Notes: generated from the letters alone by a model not told the origin. A DNA stretch of 64,000 nt from ZC4RG20 sp036381515 (GCA_036381515.1 DASVCR010000089.1:1-64000), one strand, 5' to 3'; counted from the first letter of the stretch, positions 34,408 through 42,558 are shown. Translations and numbers: made by a program.

Positions 34408-34878
34408 GTGACCGAAAGCGGAAGCGGCGGGCGACCGACTCGCGGCGGGGGCGCCGCGCGGGCACGGCAGCTGGCCCGCGAGCTGCTCGTCAAGGCGCTC
34501 TATCAGTGGCAGATCGCCGGGCACGACGTCGTCGAGCTCGAGCGGCAGTTCTCGCAGACGCCCGAGTTCGCGAAGAGCGACCGCGTCTACTTCAGGACGG
34601 TGCTCGGTCTCGCGGTCGAGGAGGCGCCCGTCTTCGATCGCGCGATCGCGCGCTTCGCGGCGCGCTCGCTCGAGCAGCTCGACGCGGTCGGCCGCTCGAT
34701 CCTGCTGCTCGCGCTGACGGAGCTGAAGCACAGGCCCGACGTGCCGACGAAGGTCGTGATCAACGAGGCCGTCGAGCTCGCGAAGCGCTACGGCGCCGCC
34801 GAGAGCTTTCGCTTCGTCAACGCGGTGCTCGACAAGGCCGCGAAGTCCGAGGGCTTCCGCGGGAGCTCTGGCGCATGA
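34408..34878 (+). CDS. nusB: transcription antitermination factor NusB
   Basis: This 156-residue, all-helical protein binds boxA RNA with S10 and supports rRNA antitermination. Typical blocks are RARQLARELLVKALYQWQI at the N-terminus, the central LDAVGRSILLLALTEL and the C-terminal VVINEAVELAKRYGAAESFRFVNAVLDKAA. The first ~18 residues (TESGSGGRPTRGGGAARA) are low complexity and possibly disordered. The start is GTG 34408, 6 bases after ribH. thiL follows with a 7-base gap. Confidence 0.96.
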   Translation: MTESGSGGRPTRGGGAARARQLARELLVKALYQWQIAGHDVVELERQFSQTPEFAKSDRVYFRTVLGLAVEEAPVFDRAIARFAARSLEQLDAVGRSILLLALTELKHRPDVPTKVVINEAVELAKRYGAAESFRFVNAVLDKAAKSEGFRGSSGA

Positions 34879-34885
34879 CGGCACG

Positions 34886-35929
34886 ATGAACGAGTTCGAG
34901 ATCATCCGCCGCTATTTCACGCGCCCTCCGCGCGATCCCGCCGTGCTCGTCGGCGTCGGCGACGACGCGGCCGTGCTCGCGGTCGACGGGCGGATCGCCG
35001 TCACGGTCGACACGCTGCTCGAAGGCGTGCACTTCCTGCCGGACGCGCCGCCCGACTCGATCGGGCATCGCGCGCTCGCGGTCAGCCTGAGCGACGTCGC
35101 GGCGATGGGCGCGCGGCCCCGCTGGGCGACGCTCGCGCTGACGCTCCCCGACGCCGACGCCGCGTGGCTCGAGGCGTTCGCCGCGGGTTTCTTCGCGCTC
35201 GCGGACCGTTACGGCGTGACGCTCGTCGGCGGCAACCTGACGCGCGGGCCGCTCGCGATCACCGTCGAGGTCACCGGCGACTTCCCGGGCGGCGCGCCCG
35301 CGCTGACGCGGGCCGGCGCGCGGAGCGGCGACGACGTGTACGTGACCGGGACGCTCGGCGACGCGGCAGGCGGGCTCGCGCGGCTCGCCGCGTCCGGCCG
35401 CGACGTGCGCGCCGCGGCCGCGCACGGCTTGCGAGCGGCGGCCGGACACGCGTGGCGAGCCGCGGCCGGACCCGACGGGCGAGGCGCGGAGCGGGCCGAA
35501 GCGGGCCCCGAGGCCGTGCTCGTCGAGCGCTACCTCCGGCCGACGCCGCGCGTCGACGCGGGACGCGCGCTCGCGGGCCTCGCGACCGCCGCGATCGACC
35601 TCTCGGACGGTCTCGCGTCCGATCTCGCGCATGTCTGCGACGCGAGCGGCTGCGGCGCCGAGATCGACGTCGAGTCGCTGCCGCTGTCCGCGGCACTCGA
35701 GGCGGTGTTCGACGCGGACGACGCGCTCAAGCTCGCGCTCTCGGGCGGAGACGACTACGAGCTCTGCTTCACGGCGCCGCCGGACGCGCGGGAGCACGTC
35801 GCCGACGCGCTCGCGGCGTGCGGGACGCCGGTGCGCCGGATCGGCCGGATGACCGACGCGCGGGGCATCGAGTGGCGCCGCGGTGCGCTCGACATCTCGC
35901 CGCGGGCGGGCTATCTCCACTTCGAATGA
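34886..35929 (+). CDS. thiL: thiamine-monophosphate kinase
   Basis: This 347-residue ATP-dependent kinase makes thiamine pyrophosphate from thiamine phosphate. It has the PurM-like fold markers FEIIRRYFTRP, GVGDDAAVLAV (Mg-binding acidic site), DTLLEGVHFLPD, LSDVAAMGARPRWA, IDLSDGLASDLAHVC and LSGGDDYELCF. A Gly/Ala/Arg-rich stretch after AASGRDVRAAAAHG, with two RAAAGH/RAAAGP copies, forms an insert of about 25 residues where the family normally has a short loop. The gene lies between nusB and pgpA, its usual neighbours. Confidence 0.95.
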   Translation: MNEFEIIRRYFTRPPRDPAVLVGVGDDAAVLAVDGRIAVTVDTLLEGVHFLPDAPPDSIGHRALAVSLSDVAAMGARPRWATLALTLPDADAAWLEAFAAGFFALADRYGVTLVGGNLTRGPLAITVEVTGDFPGGAPALTRAGARSGDDVYVTGTLGDAAGGLARLAASGRDVRAAAAHGLRAAAGHAWRAAAGPDGRGAERAEAGPEAVLVERYLRPTPRVDAGRALAGLATAAIDLSDGLASDLAHVCDASGCGAEIDVESLPLSAALEAVFDADDALKLALSGGDDYELCFTAPPDAREHVADALAACGTPVRRIGRMTDARGIEWRRGALDISPRAGYLHFE

Positions 35930-35944
35930 GCGGATGAGCCTCAC

Positions 35945-36436
35945 GTGGCGGAGATGAGCGACGCGCGCGTCCGTCCGTCCCTGCGCGATCCCGTGCAGTG
36001 GATCGCGACCGGCTTCGGCGCGGGGCTCGCGCCGCGCGCGCCGGGCACGGCCGGCACGGCCGTCGCGCTCGTGCCGGCGTGGCTGATGCTCGACCTGCCG
36101 CTCGCGCTCCGGATCGCGATCGTCGCGGCGCTCTTCGTCGTCGGGATTTTCGTCTGCGGCGCGAGCGCGCGCAGAGTCGCGACGCACGATCACCCGTCGA
36201 TCGTCTTCGACGAGATCGTCGGGTTCCTCGCCGCGACGCTCGTGCTGGCCGACCGCGCGCTGTGGCTCGTCCCGGCGTTCCTTCTCTTTCGACTTTTCGA
36301 CATCTGGAAGCCCTGGCCCATACGCGATCTGGATCACAGACTCGCCGGAGGGCTGGGCATTATGCTCGATGACCTGATGGCAGGCGTGTATGCAGCGGTG
36401 TGTCTCGAGGCGCTGCGCCTCCTGCTGACGCAGTGA
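35945..36436 (+). CDS. pgpA: phosphatidylglycerophosphatase A
   Basis: This 163-residue inner-membrane phosphatase removes phosphate from phosphatidylglycerophosphate in phosphatidylglycerol synthesis. It shows WIATGFGAGLAPRAPGTAGT, several hydrophobic helices, HDHPSIVFDEIVGF and the C-terminal RLFDIWKPWPIRDLDHRLAGGLGIMLDDLMAGVYA, which carry the conserved acidic residues. The start is GTG 35945 or ATG 35954 (MSDARVRPS). It follows thiL by 15 bases and precedes the kinase-CNB gene by 29 bases, so all three are likely in one transcript. Confidence 0.95.
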   Translation: MAEMSDARVRPSLRDPVQWIATGFGAGLAPRAPGTAGTAVALVPAWLMLDLPLALRIAIVAALFVVGIFVCGASARRVATHDHPSIVFDEIVGFLAATLVLADRALWLVPAFLLFRLFDIWKPWPIRDLDHRLAGGLGIMLDDLMAGVYAAVCLEALRLLLTQ

Positions 36437-36465
36437 CGCCCGTAGCTATCGGTCCACTCGAGTAC

Positions 36466-37779
36466 ATGGCGCAGCCAAATTCCGCTCCCGGCGCGGGGAA
36501 ACGCCCGGCTCCCCGCGTGCCGGAACGCATCGGCAAGTACCTCGTGATCAACGAGGTCGGTCAAGGCAGCACCGGCCGGGTGTTCCTGTCGCACGATCCC
36601 TATTACGGGCGCGACGTCGCGATCAAGCTGTACAACCTCGAGGGCGAGGAGGACGAGCAGCGCGCCCGCGTGACGCGCAAAATGTTCTTCAACGAGGCGC
36701 AGATGGTCGGGCGCCTGCAGCATCCGAACATCCTGCCGATCTACGACGCGGGCGAGGAGAACGGCAGCTACTACGTCGTGACCGAGCACGTGCACGGCGC
36801 GCGCACGCTCGCCGCGTACTGCAAGCCCGACAACCTGCTCCGGATCGACGACGTCGTCGAGATCATCTTCAAATGCGCGAAGGCGCTGCACTACGCGCAT
36901 AGCCGCGGCGTGATCCACCGCGACATCAAGCCGAGCAACATCATGCTGACGCTCGACAACGACGTCAGGATCATCGACTTCGGCATCGCGATCGTGAAGG
37001 ACTCGACGGTCTCGCGGATCGAGGGCATCGCGGGCTCGCCGAGCTACATGTCGCCCGAGCAGGTGCAGTCCGCGGAGATCACTCCGCGCTCCGACCTCTA
37101 CTCGCTCGGCGCGGTCATGTACGAGCTCCTGACCGGTTACCGGCCGTTCCGCGCGAACAACCTGAGCCGGCTGCTGCACCAGATCGTCTACGCGACGCCG
37201 CCGCCGCTGCACACGCTGCGCGAGGAGATCTCCGAGGAGATCGAGGACGTCGTGTCGACCGCGCTCCGCAAGGAGCCCGAGCAGAGGTTCGCGAACGGGC
37301 TCGAGTTCGCCGCGGCGTTGACGCGCGTCTTCCAGACGCTGCGCACGCAGTCCGACCGGATCGACAAGCAGGCGCAGTTCGAGCAACTGCGGAAGCTCCG
37401 CTTCTTCCACGAGTTCTCGCACGCCGAGATCTGGGAGGTGCTGCGCGCGAGCGAATGGCGGGAGTTCCGCGACGGCGACGAGATCATCCGCGAGGGCGAC
37501 CTCGACGACCGCTTCTACATCATCGTGTCGGGCGAGGTCTCGGTGCGCTCCGGCCGCCGCGTCGTCGGCGTCCTCGGCGACGGCGACTGCTTCGGCGAGA
37601 CGAGCTACGTGCGGGGCGCGCGCCGCACGGCGACGATCACCGCGATCGGCTCGGTCACGTTGATGACCGTGAGCTCGACGCTGCTCGAGCAGGCGTCGAC
37701 GTCGTGCCAGCTGCGCTTCAACAAGGTCTTCCTGAGGGCCCTGATCGAGCGCCTGCAAGGCGCGCAGAACGCGACGTAG
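36466..37779 (+). CDS. Ser/Thr protein kinase fused to a cyclic-nucleotide-binding domain
   Basis: This 437-residue protein has a Hanks-type kinase domain (about 20-280) and a C-terminal CNB domain (about 310-425). The kinase is complete by motif: glycine loop EVGQGSTGRVFLS, VAIKLY Lys, catalytic loop VIHRDIKPSNIM, DFG in RIIDFGIAI and APE-like SYMSPEQ. The CNB domain includes EIIREGDLDDRFYIIVSGEVSV and the phosphate-binding cassette FGETSYVRGARRTATI, whose Arg normally contacts the cyclic phosphate. No membrane helix is present, so a cytoplasmic kinase gated by cAMP or a related nucleotide is inferred. ATG 36466 was chosen; an in-frame GTG at 36400 overlaps pgpA. Confidence 0.92.
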   Translation: MAQPNSAPGAGKRPAPRVPERIGKYLVINEVGQGSTGRVFLSHDPYYGRDVAIKLYNLEGEEDEQRARVTRKMFFNEAQMVGRLQHPNILPIYDAGEENGSYYVVTEHVHGARTLAAYCKPDNLLRIDDVVEIIFKCAKALHYAHSRGVIHRDIKPSNIMLTLDNDVRIIDFGIAIVKDSTVSRIEGIAGSPSYMSPEQVQSAEITPRSDLYSLGAVMYELLTGYRPFRANNLSRLLHQIVYATPPPLHTLREEISEEIEDVVSTALRKEPEQRFANGLEFAAALTRVFQTLRTQSDRIDKQAQFEQLRKLRFFHEFSHAEIWEVLRASEWREFRDGDEIIREGDLDDRFYIIVSGEVSVRSGRRVVGVLGDGDCFGETSYVRGARRTATITAIGSVTLMTVSSTLLEQASTSCQLRFNKVFLRALIERLQGAQNAT

Positions 37780-37795
37780 GACAGGCTGCCCGCTC

Positions 37796-38038
37796 CTATT
37801 CCTTCGGCGGCTCGAACGGCACGGGCTCGGCGTCCTCGGTCTTCTTCAGCAGGATCTCGACCTTCTGCTCCGCGTCCTTCAGCGCCGCCTGGCACTCGCG
37901 CGTGAGCTTGACGCCGCGCTCGAACTCCTTGAGCGCCTCCTCGAGCGACAGGTCGCCGCTCTCGAGCCGCTCGACGAGCGACTCGAGCTCCTCGAGCGAC
38001 TTCTCGAGGCTGCCGAGGCTGTTATCCGATTCCGTCAT
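37796..38038 (-). CDS. xseB: exodeoxyribonuclease VII small subunit
   Basis: This 80-residue protein has the XseB helical hairpin: SLEKSLEELESLVERLESGDLSLEEALKEFERGVKLTRECQAAL followed by AEQKVEIL. It forms the small subunit of exonuclease VII, which degrades single-stranded DNA to oligonucleotides together with XseA (not in this window). It is convergent with the kinase-CNB gene (16-base gap). In many genomes xseB precedes ispA and dxs; here it stands alone and is divergent from the rubrerythrin operon. Confidence 0.93.
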   Translation of the reverse strand: MTESDNSLGSLEKSLEELESLVERLESGDLSLEEALKEFERGVKLTRECQAALKDAEQKVEILLKKTEDAEPVPFEPPKE

Positions 38039-38112
38039 GTGCCATCGTCGTCAGGGCCGAAGTCCGCGCACGGTACAGGACCGGTGCCGTGAGGGTCAAA
38101 CGACCCGAAAAA

Positions 38113-38123
38113 GTGTCAAACAC
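38113..38123. repeat. degenerate GTGTC-type palindrome in the xseB / rubrerythrin gap
   Basis: GTGTCAAACAC is a one-base variant of the GTGTC(A/T)GACAC palindrome, flanked by an A-run on the left and CTTTG on the right like the other copies. It lies upstream of the rubrerythrin promoter. Confidence 0.55.
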
Positions 38124-38150
38124 CTTTGCGGCGACGGGGCCGCTCCCTTG

Positions 38151-38205
38151 TTGACAGCCCAGGAACGCAAGACTACCTTATCGGATATTTTAGACTTAGT
38201 CTAAA
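38151..38205 (+). promoter_or_regulatory. rubrerythrin promoter with an 8-1-8 palindromic operator
   Basis: A perfect -35 TTGACA (38151-38156) is followed after 17 bases by TACCTT (38174-38179) as -10. Directly downstream, TTTAGACT-T-AGTCTAAA (38189-38205) is a perfect 8-1-8 palindrome covering the predicted transcription start. Its geometry is that of Fur-superfamily boxes (Fur/PerR 7-1-7, Irr ICE box TTTAGAA...TTCTAAA), and rubrerythrin is a known PerR or peroxide-stress target in other bacteria. Repression by a PerR/Irr-like regulator is inferred. The region is strikingly AT-rich against its surroundings. Confidence 0.72.
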
Positions 38206-38286
38206 TCGCCGGCGCGGAGCATTCTCCGCAGCCGGGCGGCTCATCGGCTTCGTCGCAAACCATTGTAGGTCAGGAGGATTTCCGAC

Positions 38287-38706
38287 ATGGAACTGAAAGG
38301 CAGCAAGACCGAGCAGAACCTGAAGGACGCGTTCGCGGGCGAATCGCAGGCGAACCGCCGGTACCTCTACTTCGCGGCCAAGGCGGACGTCGAAGGCTAC
38401 AACGACGTCGCTGCCGTGTTCCGCTCGACCGCCGAGGGCGAGACCGGCCACGCGCACGGGCACCTCGAGTATCTCGAGGCGGTCGGCGACCCGGCGACCG
38501 GCCTGCCGATCGGCGCGACCGCCGCGAACCTGAAGGCGGCGATCGCCGGCGAAACGCACGAGTACACCGACATGTACCCGGGCATGGCGAAGACCGCGCG
38601 CGAGGAGGGCTTCGACGAGATCGCCGACTGGTTCGAGACGCTCGCGAAGGCCGAGCGCTCGCACGCGAACCGGTTCCAGAAGGCGCTGGACGCGCTCGAC
38701 GGTTAA
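38287..38706 (+). CDS. rubrerythrin (short, without rubredoxin domain)
   Basis: This 139-residue ferritin-like di-iron protein reduces peroxide and protects Fe-S proteins. The four-helix bundle carries ligand motifs AFAGESQANRRYLYFA, AEGETGHAHGH, IAGETHEYTDMYP and KAERSHANRF, each contributing Glu or His. Classical rubrerythrins have a C-terminal rubredoxin domain with four Cys; this one has no Cys and ends after the bundle, as in sulerythrin-like proteins, so it needs an outside electron donor. A good AGGAGG-type ribosome-binding site precedes the ATG. The downstream Fe-S protein gene makes a natural redox partner. Confidence 0.94.
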   Translation: MELKGSKTEQNLKDAFAGESQANRRYLYFAAKADVEGYNDVAAVFRSTAEGETGHAHGHLEYLEAVGDPATGLPIGATAANLKAAIAGETHEYTDMYPGMAKTAREEGFDEIADWFETLAKAERSHANRFQKALDALDG

Positions 38707-38826
38707 TGCCTTGAGCCCGGGCGGCGGCGCCGTGCTCCGCGCCGCCGCCCGTTTCGATCCCGCACTACGTCCTGTTGTCGGAGTCCGGCTCCCGGCCCGG
38801 GAGCGCGGACAGGAGGCATATCGCGG

Positions 38827-40215
38827 ATGAGCGAAGTCAAGCCGCCGGCCGGTGGGGGCATCAGGAAGGGCGCTCCCGTCGAAGGCCGCAGGGAAGGGAG
38901 TCTCGAGGCGCCGACGCGTCATCCGCTCGACTGGCGCTCGCCCGAGTTTACGGCCGACGGGCCACTCTACGCCGAGCTCGAGCGGATCTTCGAGATCTGT
39001 CACGGCTGCCGGCGCTGCTTCAGCCTGTGCAACGCGTTCCCGACGCTGTTCGACGCGATCGACGAGTCGGACACCGGCGAGCTCGACGCCGTGCCGCGCG
39101 AGGTGTACTGGAAGGTCGTCGACCACTGCTACCTGTGCGACATGTGCTACATGACGAAGTGTCCGTACGTGCCGCCGCACGAGTGGAACGTCGACTTCCC
39201 GCACCTGATGCTGCGGGCCAAGTACAAGCGCTTCAAGGACGGCGCGCCGGTCTCGTTCCGCGACCGGATGCTCGCCTCGACGGACGCCGTCGGCCGCCTT
39301 GCCGGGATCCCGGTCGTCGCCGAGACGGTCAACGCGGTCAATTCGACGAAGTGGGGCCGCAAGCTCCTCGAATCGACGCTCGGCGTCGATGCCGAGGCGC
39401 CGGTGCCGAAATACGCGGCGAAGAGCGCGCGTCGGCGGCTCAAGGACAAGATCGGCCGCAAGGACGTCGTCGCGGAGCCCGCCGGCGAGACGCGCGGCAA
39501 GGTGCTCGTGTTCTCGACGTGCTACGGCCGTCACAACAAGCCGAAGCTCGTCGAGGATCTCGTCGCCGTGTTCGAGCACAACGGCATCCCGACGGCGCTG
39601 CCGACGAAGGAGCGCTGCTGCGGGATGCCGAAGTTCGAGATGGGTGATCTCGAGTCCGTCGAGAAGCTGAAGGAGCAGAACGTCCCCGAGCTCTACCGCT
39701 GGGTGCAGGAGGGCTGGGATCTCACGTCCGTGATTCCGTCCTGCGTGCTGATGTTCAAGCAGGAGCTGCCGCTGATGTATCCGGATGACCCCGAGGTCAC
39801 CGCGGTGCGCGACGCGTTCTACGATCCGTTCGAGTACCTGATGATCCGGCACCGGCACGGCAAGCTCCGCACGGATTTCAAGCAGCCGCTCGGCAAGATC
39901 GCGTACCAGGTGCCGTGCCATCAGCGCGTGCAGAACATCGGCCTGAAGACCCGCGACGTGCTGCAGCTCGTGCCGGGCACCGAGGTGCAGGCGTTCGAGC
40001 GGTGCTCGGGCCACGACGGCACGTATGCCGTCAAGAAGGAGTACGGCGCGACGTCGCGCAAGATCGGCCGGCCGGTCGCGCGGCAGGTCGACAACGCGAA
40101 GGCGGATCACTTCATCAGCGACTGCCCGATGGCCGCCGAGCAGATCGCGGCGCTCGCGGAGTCCGCGACGGCGGCCGGCCCGCTCGAGCTCCTGCGGCAG
40201 GCATACGGGATATAG
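38827..40215 (+). CDS. two-[4Fe-4S]-cluster, GlpC/HdrD-like oxidoreductase subunit
   Basis: This 462-residue protein has two N-terminal cluster motifs, ICHGCRRCFSLCNAFP and CYLCDMCYMTKCPYVPPHEW. Two Cys-rich CCG-like domains follow, with VFSTCYGRHNKPKL, KERCCGMPKFEMG, PSCVLMFKQE, VPCHQRVQNIG and ERCSGHDGTYAVKKEYG. This is the heterodisulfide reductase subunit D/GlpC architecture, an electron-transfer module that reduces quinones or disulfides. Homologues next to rubrerythrin and DUF3501 genes are a recurring cluster. Transferring electrons to rubrerythrin or membrane quinones in peroxide defence is inferred. The start ATG 38827 is preceded by GGAGG. Confidence 0.9.
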   Translation: MSEVKPPAGGGIRKGAPVEGRREGSLEAPTRHPLDWRSPEFTADGPLYAELERIFEICHGCRRCFSLCNAFPTLFDAIDESDTGELDAVPREVYWKVVDHCYLCDMCYMTKCPYVPPHEWNVDFPHLMLRAKYKRFKDGAPVSFRDRMLASTDAVGRLAGIPVVAETVNAVNSTKWGRKLLESTLGVDAEAPVPKYAAKSARRRLKDKIGRKDVVAEPAGETRGKVLVFSTCYGRHNKPKLVEDLVAVFEHNGIPTALPTKERCCGMPKFEMGDLESVEKLKEQNVPELYRWVQEGWDLTSVIPSCVLMFKQELPLMYPDDPEVTAVRDAFYDPFEYLMIRHRHGKLRTDFKQPLGKIAYQVPCHQRVQNIGLKTRDVLQLVPGTEVQAFERCSGHDGTYAVKKEYGATSRKIGRPVARQVDNAKADHFISDCPMAAEQIAALAESATAAGPLELLRQAYGI

Positions 40216-40284
40216 GCACGAAAATCGGATGGGACACCTTTCCCGGCGGACGGTGTCGAACAGGTTTTTCCACGGAGCGGCGAC

Positions 40285-40866
40285 ATGGAAGCTCTGAAGG
40301 TCAGCGATCTCTACAGCCTCGAGCAGTACCACAAGATCCGCAGCGAGTTCCGCGCGAAGGTGCTCGAGCACAAGAAGCACCGCCAGGTCGCGCTCGGTCC
40401 GAATGCGACGCTCTATTTCGAGGACCGGCTGACGATGCAGTATCAGGTCCAGGAGATGCTTCGCATCGAGCGGATCTTCGAGTCCGAGGCGATCGAGGAG
40501 GAGCTCCAGGCCTACAATCCGCTGATCCCGGACGGCAGCAACTTCAAGGCGACGTTCATGATCGAGTTCCCGGACGTCGAGGAGCGGCGCAAGGCGCTCG
40601 TCCGCTTCGCCGGGATCGAGGACGACCTCTATCTCGAGGTCGACGGGGTCGGCCGCGTCGCGGGGATCGCCGACGAGGATCTCGAGCGCACCGAGGAAGG
40701 GAAGACCTCGGCCGTGCATTTCGTCCGCTTCGAGCTGTCGCCCGAGATGAAGGATGCGGTCAAGCGCGGCGCTTCGTTCAAGTTCGGCTGCGAGCATCCG
40801 GAGTACCGGTACGAGACGGTCGTCCCGGAGACGACCGCCGAATCGCTGAGGCGCGATCTCGACTGA
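40285..40866 (+). CDS. DUF3501 family protein
   Basis: This 193-residue protein belongs to DUF3501: SDLYSLEQYHKIRSEFRAKVLEHKKHRQVALGPNATLYFEDRLTMQYQVQEMLRIERIFE is a family hallmark, and HFVRFELSPEMKDAVKRGASFKFGCEHPEY closes the domain. It has no membrane helix. DUF3501 proteins are encoded beside the GlpC-like Fe-S protein and rubrerythrin in many proteobacteria, as here, so a shared role in peroxide or iron homeostasis is likely, but the biochemical function is unknown. The 69-base gap to the upstream gene includes GGACACCTTTCC, a half-like copy of the GTGTC repeat. Confidence 0.9.
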   Translation: MEALKVSDLYSLEQYHKIRSEFRAKVLEHKKHRQVALGPNATLYFEDRLTMQYQVQEMLRIERIFESEAIEEELQAYNPLIPDGSNFKATFMIEFPDVEERRKALVRFAGIEDDLYLEVDGVGRVAGIADEDLERTEEGKTSAVHFVRFELSPEMKDAVKRGASFKFGCEHPEYRYETVVPETTAESLRRDLD

Positions 40867-41121
40867 CCGTCCCGCCGCCGCGTCCGTCGGCCGAAGCGTA
40901 ATATCCCGCATTCGGGGCGGAATGCTTCGATAGCGGAACGTCGTCTGCCGCCCACGTCGGCCGCTCGAAGGCAGGGGGCCTTGCTCCGTCAAACGGCGTC
41001 GAAGCCGACGATCCGCTGGACGCAGATCGCCGAGAGTCCCGACGTCCGCGAGCGGGCACGCAGAGCTCGACGGAAATGCATAGAATGCGGGGCCACCCAT
41101 TTCCGACCGGGGAGACCGTCG

Positions 41122-41559
41122 ATGCGCGCAATTCGAGGTGCTAGGGCTCTCGTCATGCTTCCGTTCGTAGGGATCACGGCGCATGCCGACGGTCCGGCGC
41201 CGGTCCGGCTCGATCCGGACAAGCTCGCCGGCATTGGGCTCACGTCCGTGCCGGGCACGGCGTACGAGGACATCAAGGTCGAAGGCGAGCTCGAATTCCG
41301 CGTCGCGACGCTCTTCGCCGGCGAGGAGCTCAACGTCTCGGTCTTCGAATCGACGCCGGCGAAGACCGACCATCGGACGCGTCCCCTCGACGTCGACGAG
41401 TTCGTCTACGTGCTGAGCGGCAAGCTGATCCTCACGGAGCAGGACGGCACGGTGCACGAGCTCACGCCGGGCCAGGCCGTCGTCCTGCCGCGCGGCTACG
41501 ACGGCACGTGGGAGATGCAGGGCAACTATCGGGAGATCGCGATCGTCATCGCGAAGTAG
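41122..41559 (+). CDS. exported cupin domain protein
   Basis: This 145-residue protein has a likely signal peptide (MRAIRGARALVMLPFVGITAHADG) followed by a single cupin beta barrel. The cupin core is visible as DHRTRPLDVDEFVYVLSGKLILTEQDGTVHELTPGQAVVLPRGYDGTW. The first motif has a His and a Glu (DEF.YVLSG) in metal-ligand positions, so a metal site is possible but incomplete by eye. A similar small cupin often follows detoxification genes, but no substrate can be assigned. ATG 41122 was chosen because the signal peptide begins there; the frame stays open upstream to 40981. Confidence 0.85.
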   Translation: MRAIRGARALVMLPFVGITAHADGPAPVRLDPDKLAGIGLTSVPGTAYEDIKVEGELEFRVATLFAGEELNVSVFESTPAKTDHRTRPLDVDEFVYVLSGKLILTEQDGTVHELTPGQAVVLPRGYDGTWEMQGNYREIAIVIAK

Positions 41560-41666
41560 CTCGCCTCGCCCTTCCGCGTCGCGCCGCGTTGATCGCGCGG
41601 GGCACGTGTCTTGCACGCCAGCCTCCACCGAGGCGCCGGTCGCGACGGACCGAAGGAGAGGAGGGG

Positions 41667-42245
41667 ATGTCGACCACGATGAGCGTGCGCGCGCTCCGCG
41701 CGGATCCCGAAGAGCGCTCGGGCTGGGGCTGGTGGGTCGCGCTGGGCGTCCTGCTGCTGATCGCGGGCCTGCTCGCGCTCGGCAATCTCCTTATCGCGAC
41801 GGCGGCGTCGGTGTTCTTCGTCGGCGCGATGATGATCGTCGGGGGCATTGCGGAGATCGCCTTCGCGTTCTCATACCGGGGGCGGTGGGGACGCTTCGTT
41901 CTGTGGCTGTTGCTCGGCCTGCTCTATGTCGCCGCCGGCTTCGTCACGTTCAGGAACCCGGCGCTCGCGACGGCCGTGCTCACGCTCGTGCTTGCCGCAT
42001 CGCTCGTCGCGGTCGGCATTCTGAAGATCGCCGCCGGCCTCGGATCGCGACACGTGAAGGGCAGGGGCTGGCTGATCGTCTCCGGCGTGCTGACGTTGAT
42101 CCTCGGCGGGATCATCGCGGCCGGCTGGCCGGTGAACAGCTTGTGGGTGCTCGGCCTCTTCCTCGCGATCGATCTGCTGTTCGCCGGGATCGCGTACGTG
42201 GGACTCGGTGCCGCGATCAGAAGCGCGCCGGCGCGCGCTGTCTGA
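41667..42245 (+). CDS. HdeD-like (DUF308) integral membrane protein
   Basis: This 192-residue inner-membrane protein has six hydrophobic helices in three pairs, the DUF308/HdeD pattern: WWVALGVLLLIAGLLALG, SVFFVGAMMIVGGIAEIAFAF, FVLWLLLGLLYVAAGFVTF, TLVLAASLVAVGILKIAAGL, WLIVSGVLTLILGGIIAAGW and LGLFLAIDLLFAGIAYVGLG. E. coli HdeD supports acid resistance; the function here is not established. The start ATG 41667 is preceded by GGAGAGGAGGGG. Confidence 0.88.
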   Translation: MSTTMSVRALRADPEERSGWGWWVALGVLLLIAGLLALGNLLIATAASVFFVGAMMIVGGIAEIAFAFSYRGRWGRFVLWLLLGLLYVAAGFVTFRNPALATAVLTLVLAASLVAVGILKIAAGLGSRHVKGRGWLIVSGVLTLILGGIIAAGWPVNSLWVLGLFLAIDLLFAGIAYVGLGAAIRSAPARAV

Positions 42246-42558
42246 TGTCTCCTCGACGGGCGCAAGGCGTCGGCGGCGTGCTCGGACGCCGCGAATCCGC
42301 TCGGCAATCAGGCAACGATCGTAGCGCGTGTTCGTTCGAGTCCTCTCGCTGCCGCCGATAGAGTCGTTGCCGTAGCACGAGCTGCCCGCACGGCGGCGCC
42401 GCGCGAAACCGCGCCCGGCACGTGTCTCTGAAAAATGGTGTCTGACACAATTTTTCGGGCGGACACCATCGTTCAGGCGCGTGAACGGCGGGGGCGATCC
42501 AAGCTACAATCGCCGCGCGCAATCACTGCCCCCGGCCGGACGGCCGGAACGGAATTCA
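42246..42558. other. intergenic region upstream of parE
   Basis: This 313-base stretch has no convincing gene. It holds a GTGTCTGACAC repeat (42430-42456) about 100 bases before the parE ATG, followed by a GCGGACACC remnant. No promoter could be chosen with confidence, though the AT-rich repeat flanks are the least GC-rich part. Confidence 0.6.
42430..42456. repeat. palindromic GTGTCTGACAC unit upstream of parE
   Basis: A 27-base 13-1-13 palindrome with one mismatch: GAAAAATGGTGTC, T, GACACAATTTTTC. The core GTGTCTGACAC matches the copies at glyA, nrdR and accD, with the same A-run/T-run flanks. Confidence 0.85.
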
